A stretch of DNA of 64,000 nt from PALSA-1196 sp036833805 (GTDB lineage: Bacteria > Pseudomonadota > Gammaproteobacteria > Steroidobacterales > Steroidobacteraceae), in assembly GCA_036833805.1 (NCBI GenBank), contig DAITPA010000001.1:48124-112123 (forward strand). Reading direction: 5' to 3'. Below the pieces are notes generated by a model, which was given only the letters and a program-made list of their open reading frames with translations, had not been told where the DNA came from and searched no databases. The translations under genes were made by a program, and so were the position numbers. Shown here piece after piece: positions 43,862 through 52,006 of this stretch; position 1 is the first letter of the stretch; every line of letters starts with the position of its first letter.

Positions 43862-44398
43862 TTAAAAGCGCCGTTCAAGTTCGGTAAAGTGATGCGGCTC
43901 GCGTCCGGCTGAGCGGTCTTCCAGGTAGCGGCGCAGCGTGTACTCGGTGCTCGGAAAGGCGATGTCGGTCCACGGAATGTCTGCCGCGCGCACGAGCTCG
44001 ACCTCAAGACTTTCGATGCCGGCGCCGTAGCTCGCGCTACGCATCTGCGCGCGGAAAAACACGTGCACCTGATGCGCGTACAGCACGTGCACGACCGCGA
44101 GCAGCGAGCCTATCTGCACATCGATCAGCGCCTCCTCGCGCGCTTCGCGTGCCGCCGCCTGCTGCAGTGTCTCGCCGTTCTCCATGAATCCCGCGGGCAC
44201 GGTCCAATAGCCGCGGCGCGGCTCGATCGCGCGGCGGCAGATGATGATCTTGCCATCGTGCTCCGGCACGCAGCCGACCACAATTTTCGGATTCTGGTAG
44301 TGGATCGTGCCGCAGACTTCGCATACGTAGCGTGGAACGTTGTCGCCTTCTGGGATGCGCCGGACGACGCGTGCGCCGCAGTCACTGCAAAAATTCAT
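43862..44398 (-). CDS. NUDIX hydrolase with N-terminal zinc ribbon
   Basis: 178 residues from ATG 44398 (MNFCSDCG). Cys4/Cys7 and Cys26/Cys29 form a zinc ribbon, and the NUDIX box begins at Gly70 (GFMENGE, then REAREEA at 84-90). The final conserved Gly of the box is Leu91, a small departure from GX5EX7REUXEEXGU. Zinc-ribbon NUDIX enzymes include NudC-like NADH pyrophosphatases and ADP-ribose hydrolases; this one is shorter than NudC and lacks its N-terminal half. Substrate unknown. Confidence 0.9.
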   Translation of the reverse strand: MNFCSDCGARVVRRIPEGDNVPRYVCEVCGTIHYQNPKIVVGCVPEHDGKIIICRRAIEPRRGYWTVPAGFMENGETLQQAAAREAREEALIDVQIGSLLAVVHVLYAHQVHVFFRAQMRSASYGAGIESLEVELVRAADIPWTDIAFPSTEYTLRRYLEDRSAGREPHHFTELERRF

Positions 44399-44489
44399 GA
44401 TTCCCTGTCCGCTGGGACGTGCGGAAAAATTGGACAAACGCTGGAAGACCCGGAGATCATAGCTTCCCGAAACCCCTTTACCTAGAGAT

Positions 44490-44945
44490 ATGCACATGCA
44501 AAACGCACCCTTGATTCGACTCTCACTATCACTGATTGTCGCCATGAGTTTGCTCGCCGCCGCGCCCCTGCAGGCGCAGGACGCAGCTAGCGCGACGGTT
44601 ACCTGCAAGGATGGCTCCTCCTCCAAGGCCGGACAGGGCGCGTGCAGCCATCACGGCGGCGTCAATAAGGGCGCTGCTGCGAGCGCCGGAGTCGCAAGCG
44701 GTGCTGCTGCCCGCACGCCGCCGCCCGCCACTGCCGCGAAAGCTGCTCCGACTGCTGCCGCGCCGACCGCAAGCGCAGCAGCGAGCGAGAGCCCGGCGGG
44801 CAGCAACGCGATGAAGTCGACAGCTGATGGCACGAAGTCCGGAACGCCAACCGCTAAGTGCAAGGACGGCACGATGTCTTACAGCAAGCACCACTCAGGC
44901 TCGTGCTCGCATCACGGCGGCGTTGCGCAGTTTCTCAACAAGTAA
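44490..44945 (+). CDS. Secreted protein with two DUF3761 repeats
   Basis: 151 residues. Signal peptide (LIRLSLSLIVAMSLLAAAPLQA region, cleavage after LQAQ). The mature protein has two copies of the short DUF3761 motif: TCKDGSSSKAGQGACSHHGGV near the N-terminus (cited in two parts: TCKDGS and GACSHHGGV) and KCKDGTMS with SGSCSHHGGVAQFL at the C-terminus, joined by a ~70-residue Ala/Pro/Thr-rich linker. Each unit has two Cys and two His that could hold a metal or a disulfide. Function unknown. ATG 44496 is a second possible start. A strong hairpin follows the stop. Confidence 0.85.
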   Translation: MHMQNAPLIRLSLSLIVAMSLLAAAPLQAQDAASATVTCKDGSSSKAGQGACSHHGGVNKGAAASAGVASGAAARTPPPATAAKAAPTAAAPTASAAASESPAGSNAMKSTADGTKSGTPTAKCKDGTMSYSKHHSGSCSHHGGVAQFLNK

Positions 44946-44966
44946 AATAGTAGTAGTTGAGCGTGC

Positions 44967-44993
44967 GGCGGGCACGCGTGAGGCGTGCCCGCC
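44967..44993. terminator. Strong hairpin, probable bidirectional terminator
   Basis: GGCGGGCACGC (44967-44977) and GCGTGCCCGCC (44983-44993) form a perfect 11-bp stem with the 5-base loop GTGAG. It lies 21 bases after the DUF3761 stop codon. There is no T-run on either side, so termination efficiency is uncertain. Confidence 0.6.
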
Positions 44994-45009
44994 TGCGCGC
45001 AAGCGTGCT

Positions 45010-45402
45010 CTAGCCGTCCGAGTCCCCAGCGCCATCCACTCGTTGAGCGCCTCGCGATCTTCCGTACTTCGTCGCATAGATCTTCTGAAGATAGACTTCG
45101 ACCAGTCTGCCGACGAATACAATCACGCACGCCACCGCAAGCCCGGCGAGGCCAAGCGCGAATTGACGCAGACCGCACGCCAATCCCAATCCGGCCGTCA
45201 ACCAGACGGCGGCCGCCGCGGTGAGGCCGATGGCACGGCTCGATGTCGGCTGGTGAAGAGCCACCGCGGCGCACCGAAAACCAATGCCGCTCAGCACGGC
45301 CTGGATCACGCGACACACGGCATTGGGATCCGGACTTGACTCCTTCCAAATGAGCTCGCGCCAGGCAGCGCGGTCGCAACCGGCAGGTACGCGGCACGCA
45401 GC
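45010..45402 (-). pseudogene. MgtC/SapB-family remnant
   Basis: The frame between stops at 45405-45403 and 45012-45010 encodes the middle and end of an MgtC/SapB membrane domain: SSPDPNAVCRVIQAVLSGIGF, then TSSRAIGLTAAAAVWLTAGLG (in pieces) and a further hydrophobic helix. Intact family members have several N-terminal helices before this part; here a TGA cuts the frame and the only start is a GTG at 45318. GIGFRCAAVAL also departs from the usual GIGFLGAGVIL. I read it as a decayed gene. MgtC proteins adjust F-ATPase and magnesium homeostasis in other bacteria. Confidence 0.7.
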
Positions 45403-45528
45403 TCAGACACGATGACTCTTTCAGCGGGCGCCGCAGGGAGGTATTGGCAAGAGCTTATGACCATCCTTGCGTGTGCGCCCTGTTCCCTGCAAAGCTTGCA
45501 CCCCTGCCGCCAGCGGTACAGGGCTTCC

Positions 45529-47286
45529 ATGCATGCATTTGTTGTCCGTAAATACACGGTGGCGCTTGCCGTGGCCGTAACGACCACGTCTTCGTGGGCC
45601 ACGCCGCCGCACGATGCTGACGCGCGCCTGACGGCGATCTACACCAGCGAGTGGCAATGGCGCGAACAGCAGCTTCCCGACAGCGAGGACAGCCAAAGAC
45701 CTATTGAGGATCACTTAGCGAAGGTCGATCGGGCGGCCCAGGAGATGCGGCTGCGCTACTGGGAAGAGGTGCTGCAGAAGCTCGATGCGATCAACCGCGC
45801 AGAGCTTTCGCCGAAACAGCAGATCAACTACGACGTTTATCGTCCGCAGATCGCGGTCTTGATCGCCAATCAGCGCTTCCGCGACTTCGAGATGCCGGCC
45901 AATTCCGATACCACTTTCTGGAGTGATCTCGGCGCTACCGCGCGCCGCACTTTTCGCAAGCACGAAGAATATAAGAATTGGCTCGGCCAGCTGCGCGATG
46001 TGCCGCGCTATTTCCACGAACAGATGAATGAAATGCGCGCAGGCCTCGTTCGCGGTTTCACCCCGCCGGCGATCACCCTGGCAGGACGCGATGCTTCGAT
46101 CAGCGTTGTGATCAACGCGGCGCCCGAGGCGAGCGTCTTCTACACGCCTTTCAAGGAGATGGCGGGGTTCTCCGCCGCAGAGCGGGCGAGCATGCGTGCG
46201 GAGGCGGTGAGACTGATTCGCGACGTTGTGCAGCCTGCCTACGTCGAGCTCCTTAAGTTCATGCGCAGCGAATATCTGCCGCACTTGCGTACGACGCTCG
46301 CCGCGAAGGAGTTGCCTGACGGTAAGGCGTTCTATCGCGCAAAGATCCGTGAATTCACCACCCTCGACATGGATCCGGCCGCCATTCATTCGTTGGGCGA
46401 AGCCGAAGTTGCGCGCCTGCACGGCGAAATGCTGAGGGCGATGAAGGACACGGGTTTTAAAGGGGATTTCCCGGCGTTCCTGCAGTTCCTACGCTCCGAT
46501 CCGCAGTTCTACGCGAAGACGCCCGATGAGCTTCTGATGCACGCCGCGTGGATCGCCAAAGAGTTTGATGGCAAGGCAGAGCAGTATTTTGGACTTCTGC
46601 CGCGGGGGCGCTTTGCGATCAAGCCTGTGCCGGAGGACATCGCCCCGTTCTATACGGCAGGCCGCGGTGGACCGGGTGTCTACCTCGTCAACACGTACAA
46701 CTTATCCACGCGGCCGCTCTACAACCTGACGGCACTCACGCTGCACGAATCAGCGCCAGGGCACGCATTTCAAATGTCGCTCGCGCTCGAGCACAAGGAT
46801 CAGCCGAAGTTCCGCCAGCACACCTACATTTCCGCATATGGGGAGGGCTGGGCGCTGTACTGCGAGAAGCTGGGCCTTGAGATGGGTATGTATAAGACGC
46901 CCTACGATCGCTTTGGCATGCTGGGCTATCAGGTCTGGCGCGCCGCGCGGCTGGTGATCGATACCGGGATTCATTCGCAAGGCTGGACGCGGGATCGGGC
47001 GCTCGCCTACCTGCGCGACTATACGGCGCTTCCCGAGCACGAGATTGAAACTGAAGTCGATCGTTATATCGCCTGGCCTGCGCAGGCGTTGTCCTATTAC
47101 TTGGGCGAGATGGCCATCGTCAAGGCACGGGCGCAAGCCGAAAGTACATTAGGCGCCGGCTTCAACATCCGCGCGTTCCACGATACCGTGCTTGAGCTGG
47201 GCTCGGTGCCCCTGCCAGTGCTGCAGGCGCGCATTGACCGCTTCATCGCCGAGGGCGGCAAGGGCCCGTATCCGGATCTTGAATAG
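45529..47286 (+). CDS. DUF885 family secreted peptidase-like protein
   Basis: 585 residues from ATG 45529. A signal peptide (FVVRKYTVALAVAVTTTSSWA) sends it to the periplasm. The zinc-peptidase-like motif HESAPGH has His406, Glu407 and His412 (HExxPGH form typical of DUF885), followed by YGEGWALYCEKL, whose Glu is the probable third ligand, and a helical C-terminus ending near PLPVLQARIDRFI. DUF885 proteins resemble carboxypeptidase-fold metallopeptidases; peptide substrates are assumed but unknown. The frame is open to 45412, but no signal peptide would result from those starts. Confidence 0.9.
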   Translation: MHAFVVRKYTVALAVAVTTTSSWATPPHDADARLTAIYTSEWQWREQQLPDSEDSQRPIEDHLAKVDRAAQEMRLRYWEEVLQKLDAINRAELSPKQQINYDVYRPQIAVLIANQRFRDFEMPANSDTTFWSDLGATARRTFRKHEEYKNWLGQLRDVPRYFHEQMNEMRAGLVRGFTPPAITLAGRDASISVVINAAPEASVFYTPFKEMAGFSAAERASMRAEAVRLIRDVVQPAYVELLKFMRSEYLPHLRTTLAAKELPDGKAFYRAKIREFTTLDMDPAAIHSLGEAEVARLHGEMLRAMKDTGFKGDFPAFLQFLRSDPQFYAKTPDELLMHAAWIAKEFDGKAEQYFGLLPRGRFAIKPVPEDIAPFYTAGRGGPGVYLVNTYNLSTRPLYNLTALTLHESAPGHAFQMSLALEHKDQPKFRQHTYISAYGEGWALYCEKLGLEMGMYKTPYDRFGMLGYQVWRAARLVIDTGIHSQGWTRDRALAYLRDYTALPEHEIETEVDRYIAWPAQALSYYLGEMAIVKARAQAESTLGAGFNIRAFHDTVLELGSVPLPVLQARIDRFIAEGGKGPYPDLE

Positions 47287-47567
47287 TCCTAGGTTTGCGC
47301 TCACCGCGGACCGTCGTAGCCGTACGGGCGCACAACGACGTACGACGCTTCCGCGGCGACGAATGCACGCACGGGGCGGGCTGCCCGCGGCGACCACGCA
47401 GCCGCCCAAGGCGCAAGCGAAGCTTCACAGAATCAATAGCTTAATAGCGCTCTTCATGGATCAATTCTCCGTGTCTGTGCAGATTTAATCGCGTGAGGAC
47501 CCATTCGGCTGACGATATCGACACAAGTCCTGCGACCTTTTGCCGCTCTCGCGCATCTATATAGACG

Positions 47568-48155
47568 GTGGCCAAGCTCGTTCAAATCGGGGTCGGGACG
47601 GATCTTGTGGCACAGGCGTGCCGCGGCGATCAGCATGCGCAGTCCGCGATCTACGCCACGGTCGCGCCGGCAACCTTTGCATTGGTCCAGCGCCTCGTCG
47701 GTAGCGGCGCGCACGCCGAGGACCTGTTTCAGGACACGATGATGACTTTTTATGAACGCCTCTCGAGCTATCGAGCTGAAGCGCCGCTCGGCGCCTGGTT
47801 GCGGCAGATTGCCGTCTCCAAGTGTCTGATGTATCTGCGCTCGCCGTGGCACCGCGCGCGTCTGCAACTCGACGCGGGATGGCAGGAGGGCTCGTTGCAT
47901 GCCGACTTCAATCTTTCTTCTCAACCGGCAGCGACTGCGGAGAGCCTGGACGTCGAGCGCGCTCTTGCGAGCTTGTCGGTCACGGCGCGCGCGGTCGTGT
48001 GGCTCTTTGAAGTTGAAGGCTATTCGCATGATGAGATCGGGCGCGCCTTCGGGCGCACGGCGAGCTTCTCGAAGTCCCAGCTCGCGCGCGCTCATCGTCG
48101 ATTGCGCGCATGGTTCGAGCCTTCTGTGGAACCTCCCGCATGCACTTCGATCTAG
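47568..48155 (+). CDS. ECF sigma factor
   Basis: 195 residues from GTG 47568. Region 2 reads DLFQDTMMTFYERLSSYRAEAPLGAWLRQIA (cited as the DLFQDTMM helix and the WLRQIA end), and region 4 has ESLDVERALASLSVTARAVVWL followed by the YSHDEIGRAFGRT helix-turn-helix. No region 3, so it is group 4 (extracytoplasmic function). The next gene overlaps its 3' end and encodes a one-helix membrane protein, the usual place of an anti-sigma factor; the PDZ gene follows. The 281 bases upstream hold no gene that I can support; autoregulation is likely but no clear ECF promoter could be assigned. Confidence 0.92.
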   Translation: MAKLVQIGVGTDLVAQACRGDQHAQSAIYATVAPATFALVQRLVGSGAHAEDLFQDTMMTFYERLSSYRAEAPLGAWLRQIAVSKCLMYLRSPWHRARLQLDAGWQEGSLHADFNLSSQPAATAESLDVERALASLSVTARAVVWLFEVEGYSHDEIGRAFGRTASFSKSQLARAHRRLRAWFEPSVEPPACTSI

Positions 48156-48703
48156 GGGGATCCGCCGGCGTGTCTGGGATAGGTCAGAAGCTGCGTGAGC
48201 TGCCGAGCGCGAGCGCGGCGCCCATCCGTTGGGATGAGTTTAAGCGGCGCCAACTGCTTAGGCGCAGCCGGGCCCGATCCGCGCAGCGGCGTCGAATCAA
48301 GCTTGCCGCAGCAGTCGCGACCGTCATGGTGGGCGCGATCGGCTCTTGGAGTCGCTTGCCGTCGCCCAAGACCATATTGGCTGAGCGCGCCACCGCGCCC
48401 GTGATGCCGACGGAATTACGTCTCGCGCCGGTCGCATGGGATGAGGCGGCAGCTCGCTCCGCCGCCTCGGAACGGTGGCTGGCCGCGTTGCCGGAGGAGC
48501 CGGTCATCGTGCGCGTCGGCACGCGTGCTGCAGTAACCAACCTCGAAGATCGCATTGCCTGGGTCGACGATACGCTCACCTCAATCCGTGCTGAGGGCGG
48601 TGAAGGAGCGCGCGCGTTCGCCCTTCAACATGAGCGCGATCGACTCATCAACTCGCTCGCTCAGGTGCGCTACGCCGAGACTCTGGCGGCCGATCTGCCG
48701 TAG
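48140..48703 (+). CDS. Putative anti-sigma factor, single-pass membrane protein
   Basis: 187 residues from ATG 48140, overlapping the sigma factor stop by 16 bases. A short cytoplasmic N-terminus (about 1-55) rich in Arg/Lys (FKRRQLLRRSRARSAQRRR) leads to one membrane helix (LAAAVATVMVGAIGSW, about residues 57-72) and a periplasmic domain with a helical C-terminus. The gene order and topology are those of anti-sigma factors. No HxxxCxxC zinc motif is present, so it is not of the ZAS type. Family not otherwise recognised. Confidence 0.65.
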   Translation: MHFDLGGSAGVSGIGQKLRELPSASAAPIRWDEFKRRQLLRRSRARSAQRRRIKLAAAVATVMVGAIGSWSRLPSPKTILAERATAPVMPTELRLAPVAWDEAAARSAASERWLAALPEEPVIVRVGTRAAVTNLEDRIAWVDDTLTSIRAEGGEGARAFALQHERDRLINSLAQVRYAETLAADLP

Positions 48704-48734
48704 TGCAATTTACTCAAAGCGGAGATCGTTACAG

Positions 48735-49775
48735 ATGAATGCAAGATTTTGGGCTGCGATAGTTCTCGCCGCTTCCTTAGTGCCTAGCGCGGTGTTCGCC
48801 GCCGATGACAGCTCTCAAGATGAGGTCGAGGCGCAGCTCAAAGCTGCGCGGCAGAAGCTCGAAGAGGCCGCACACGAGGTCGCTGAGCTCTCGACACGCT
48901 TGGGCAAGCCGCTCGTCGACCGCTTGATGCTAATGGGCGAGGGGCCCGGCCACGCGGTTATCGGCGTACAGCTTGATGCAAAAGACTCCAAGGACGGTGC
49001 GCACGTTCGCGGTGTGAGTCCCGGGGGTCCCGCTGCTGATGCGGGGATCCGCGCAGGAGATGTGATCGTGAGCGTCAATGGCACCGATGTGAAAGTTGAG
49101 CATCCAGCGGCTGAGGTCGCGCGTCTGATGCGCAGCGTCGAGCCGAACAGTAAGGTCAAGATTCATGTGCTGCGCGACGGCAAGCCGGCTGACTTCGAGG
49201 TCACGGCGCGGCCTGTGGAGAACGCCTGGGACATGCCAGGCATGCCGCCGCGCCCGGATATGCCATCGCACCCGGGCATGCCATTTGACGGCTTTCCGCC
49301 TGGCTTCCCGGGAGGCATGCACGGCTCAGTGGCGGGGATGGAGCTTGCGACACTGACGCCGCAACTGGGTACGTACTTTGGAACCGACAAAGGCGTGCTC
49401 GTGCTGCGAGGAGCGCGCAACGCTGCCTTTGGCCTGCAGGACGGCGATGTGATTCTATCAATCGATGGCCGCGAGCCGACGAGCGGCTCCCACGCGACAC
49501 GCATTCTGGCGTCCTACCAAGCAGGGGAGAAGGTCAAACTGCAGCTCATGCGCCAGCGCAAGAAAATGAATTTGGAGGCCCTAGTCCCTGAGCGGCATAG
49601 AAGCTCGCCGGAGCCTCTTGCTTTCGAGGACAGTGGAAAGCTCAGTAGCGTTTGCTCGCTCCAGCCTCGGCGCTGCGCAGCCATTCGACAAATTGAGGCA
49701 CCCGCGCATCGCCCTCTGGAGGCGACCAGGGCGCAAACTGCGCCGCTGTTGTTTGGTCATACGGCCCTTCTTTGA
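48735..49775 (+). CDS. Secreted protein with two PDZ domains
   Basis: 346 residues. Signal peptide ending AVFA; a coiled-coil-like segment (DEVEAQLKAARQKLEEAAHEV) follows; PDZ1 spans about residues 72-155 (VRGVSPGGPAADAGIRAGDVI), then a Met/Pro-rich linker (DMPGMPPRPDMPSHPGMPFD), and PDZ2 about residues 200-285 (GARNAAFGLQDGDVILSIDGRE). There is no protease domain, so it may sense or bind protein C-termini in the periplasm. It follows the sigma/anti-sigma pair by 31 bases. The last ~45 residues are antisense to the cupin gene and do not look like a normal protein end. Confidence 0.85.
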   Translation: MNARFWAAIVLAASLVPSAVFAADDSSQDEVEAQLKAARQKLEEAAHEVAELSTRLGKPLVDRLMLMGEGPGHAVIGVQLDAKDSKDGAHVRGVSPGGPAADAGIRAGDVIVSVNGTDVKVEHPAAEVARLMRSVEPNSKVKIHVLRDGKPADFEVTARPVENAWDMPGMPPRPDMPSHPGMPFDGFPPGFPGGMHGSVAGMELATLTPQLGTYFGTDKGVLVLRGARNAAFGLQDGDVILSIDGREPTSGSHATRILASYQAGEKVKLQLMRQRKKMNLEALVPERHRSSPEPLAFEDSGKLSSVCSLQPRRCAAIRQIEAPAHRPLEATRAQTAPLLFGHTALL

Positions 49776-50121
49776 CCTCGAGGAATGCAGCGCCGTCGGC
49801 GCGCGCGATGAGTGTGTGCCAGATATCGCGCGGGGTTTCATAGCCTAAGTGCTCGCCGTCCTCACCCACGACGTAACGCGCGAGCACGCATCCGGAATCA
49901 TCGAAGGTCACGACGTCAAACGTACCGCGCACGACCAACGCAAGTTCCGCTTTCGTCCGATGGCGATGCGGTCGGAAGTAGGACTGCCGGTTGGCGACGA
50001 TGAAAAAGCGCTGCACCGGGTCATCGGGCGAGGCGTGCACGTTGTAGTTCGCTCGTCCGCGCGGGCTCGCGGCGGCCTTGGCGGCAAGCTCATCGAGGAG
50101 TGAGTTGGAGAAAAGCTTCAT
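49642..50121 (-). CDS. WbuC-family cupin metalloprotein
   Basis: 159 residues from ATG 50121 (MKLFSNSLLDELAAKA). A single cupin fold with the first metal motif in RPHRHRTKAELALVVRG and the second-strand His in RDIWHTLIARADGAAFLEVKEGPYD (in two pieces). WbuC proteins are often near O-antigen genes, but no such genes are here. Its 3' end overlaps the PDZ gene by 134 bases on the opposite strand. Function of the family is not settled. Upstream azoR reads the same way, 85 bases away. Confidence 0.88.
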   Translation of the reverse strand: MKLFSNSLLDELAAKAAASPRGRANYNVHASPDDPVQRFFIVANRQSYFRPHRHRTKAELALVVRGTFDVVTFDDSGCVLARYVVGEDGEHLGYETPRDIWHTLIARADGAAFLEVKEGPYDQTTAAQFAPWSPPEGDARVPQFVEWLRSAEAGASKRY

Positions 50122-50206
50122 GGTTTTCCAGGAGTACGCTCTCACGAGCTCAACAGTAGCCTATATGCCGCTGTGAATTCTCGCGACTCCGAGAGGCTGC
50201 AAAACA

Positions 50207-50848
50207 CTACGCGGCTTTCGGGTATGAGAGCGTGAGGCCCGCAATATCGCGCTCTGCGCTCGCAATCGCTTCGCGCTGCTTCTCCGGGCTAATGGCTACG
50301 CCCTCCGCGCGAACATAACTGACGTCGCTGATGCCGATAAAGTTGAGCACGGTACGCAGGTATGCTTCCTGGTGATCCATGGCCGCCTCATACGGCAGGC
50401 CGGCGTACATCCCGCCGCGCGATGAGACGATAATGACCTTCTTCGCACCGGCAAGGCCGACCGGCCCTTTCTCCGTGTAGCGGAACGTTCGTCCCGCCTG
50501 TACCACCCGATCGATCCACGCCTTCAACTGCGACGGGATGGAAAAGTTGAACATCGGCGCACCGATGACGACGACATCCGCCGCCAGAAATTCGCGCAAC
50601 AGCTCCTCGGTCTGCGCGGCTTCCTCACGCACGGTGGCGTTGTCCGGCGGCACGCTGCCAGCCGTCGGGCGCAGAACCTGAAGGAGCTCGCCCCCCAGGT
50701 GCGCGACCGGGGTTGCGATCAAGTCACGATGCGAAATGAGGGCCTCGGGGTTCTCGGCTTGCAGGTGCTTGATGACACTGGCAGTGAGCTTGCGCGATAT
50801 CGAGTTCTTGCCCAGTGGGCTCGCATCGATGTGCAGGATTCTGGTCAT
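50207..50848 (-). CDS. azoR: FMN-dependent NADH-azoreductase
   Basis: 213 residues of the flavodoxin-like AzoR family. HIDASPLGKNSISRKL at the N-terminus binds the FMN phosphate; the APMFNFSIPSQLKAWIDRV and SSRGGMY segments are also characteristic. AzoR reduces azo compounds and quinones with NADH and protects against thiol stress. It diverges from a LysR regulator gene at 50975 with a palindrome between them, the usual arrangement for regulation by that protein. Confidence 0.95.
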   Translation of the reverse strand: MTRILHIDASPLGKNSISRKLTASVIKHLQAENPEALISHRDLIATPVAHLGGELLQVLRPTAGSVPPDNATVREEAAQTEELLREFLAADVVVIGAPMFNFSIPSQLKAWIDRVVQAGRTFRYTEKGPVGLAGAKKVIIVSSRGGMYAGLPYEAAMDHQEAYLRTVLNFIGISDVSYVRAEGVAISPEKQREAIASAERDIAGLTLSYPKAA

Positions 50849-50938
50849 GGTCTCCTTCCTTTCCCCGGATCAGTGATAGCGGGTACAAGGACTATATTCA
50901 TGCAATGGTGGATCCGAAAGTCGCCAAAATGCAATAGA

Positions 50939-50953
50939 CTATCCTGTATATAG
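50939..50953. promoter_or_regulatory. Candidate LysR operator
   Basis: CTATCCTGTATATAG has the arms CTAT and ATAG separated by seven bases and contains a T-N11-A pattern. It lies in the azoR/LysR intergenic region, 21 bases upstream of the LysR ATG. LysR proteins usually bind such motifs between divergent genes. Visual match only. Confidence 0.5.
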
Positions 50954-50974
50954 AACAATACTGAGGTCGTTGCT

Positions 50975-51880
50975 ATGCAGGACTTAAACGCCATGCTGCT
51001 CTTTGCCAAAGTCGTCGAACACGGCAGCTATAGCGCCGCAGCCCGTGCAACGGGGCTGCAGACCTCGAAGCTAAGCCGCCGCATCGCGGAGCTTGAGCGT
51101 CAGCTCGGCGTGCGTCTCCTGCAGCGCAGCACGCGCAAGGTCTCGGTGACCGAGGTGGGTCAGTCGTACTACCTGCACTGCGCCGCATTAGAGGCGGAGG
51201 CGAGCGCCGCCCAGGAAACGATAGACCGCACGCGATCGACCCCTCAGGGTCTGGTGCGCATGTCCTGTCCGATCAGCCTCATCCAAGGCGCGGTCGGCGC
51301 AATTGTTGCGCGGTTTCTTGTTCGGCAGCCGCTCGTGCGCGTTTACGTCGACATGACCAATCGTCGCGTCGACGTTGTCGAAGAGGGTATCGACATTGCG
51401 CTACGCGTGCGCACGCCGCCGCTTGAGACCTCGGATCTGGCCATGCGCAAGATTGCTGACAGCGCCGCAATGCTGGTGGCGAGCCGCGCGTTTCTCGATC
51501 GGCACGGCCGGCCCGCGCATCCGAGTGAGCTTGCGCGTGTTCCGACACTCGCCATGACCACCGCTGGCGACAAATATACCTGGCACTTTCGCGAGAAGGA
51601 TTGCACGCCGATTGCCGTAACACACATTCCGCGCCTCATGACCGACAGCTTCGAAGCGCTGCGCGAAGCGGCGACAGCCGGCGTTGGCGTCGCCTACCTG
51701 CCGCAGTTTGTCGTACAGGAGAGTCTCAATGCGGGAGCGCTTGAACGGGTGCTGCCGGAATTTAGTTTGCCGCCTGGATTGCTGCATGCGGTTTTCCCGT
51801 CGCGACGTGGCATGGTTCCAGCCGTGCGTGCGCTCATTGATGCGTTGGCAGAAGGGCTCAAGGACCCCGCGGTCGCATGA
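50975..51880 (+). CDS. LysR-family transcriptional regulator
   Basis: 301 residues. The N-terminal winged helix-turn-helix (MLLFAKVVEHGSYSAAARATGLQ, then SKLSRRIAELERQLGVRLLQRSTRKVSVTEVG, each cited in part) is typical, followed by the effector-binding domain beginning near LVRMSCPISLIQGAVG. Position and divergent orientation make azoR the likely target; the palindrome at 50939-50953 is a likely site. Effectors of azoR-linked LysR proteins are often quinones or electrophiles, but none can be read from sequence. Confidence 0.94.
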   Translation: MQDLNAMLLFAKVVEHGSYSAAARATGLQTSKLSRRIAELERQLGVRLLQRSTRKVSVTEVGQSYYLHCAALEAEASAAQETIDRTRSTPQGLVRMSCPISLIQGAVGAIVARFLVRQPLVRVYVDMTNRRVDVVEEGIDIALRVRTPPLETSDLAMRKIADSAAMLVASRAFLDRHGRPAHPSELARVPTLAMTTAGDKYTWHFREKDCTPIAVTHIPRLMTDSFEALREAATAGVGVAYLPQFVVQESLNAGALERVLPEFSLPPGLLHAVFPSRRGMVPAVRALIDALAEGLKDPAVA

Positions 51881-52006
51881 AGCAAGGACGAAAGGCAGGC
51901 CGCCTTCGCTCGTGCCATCAATCAGGTGAATTAAATCGCTACTTGGCGCGCGTGTGTTGTCATCGGGGATGAGCTGCAGACGCCGCCGCAGCGCCGAAAA
52001 CATCGG

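Noticed and set aside
47287..47567. Terminator or RNA element (GCGGGC/GCCCGC palindrome) after the DUF885 gene
   Set aside because: The arms are separated by one base only and no T-run follows; too weak to call.
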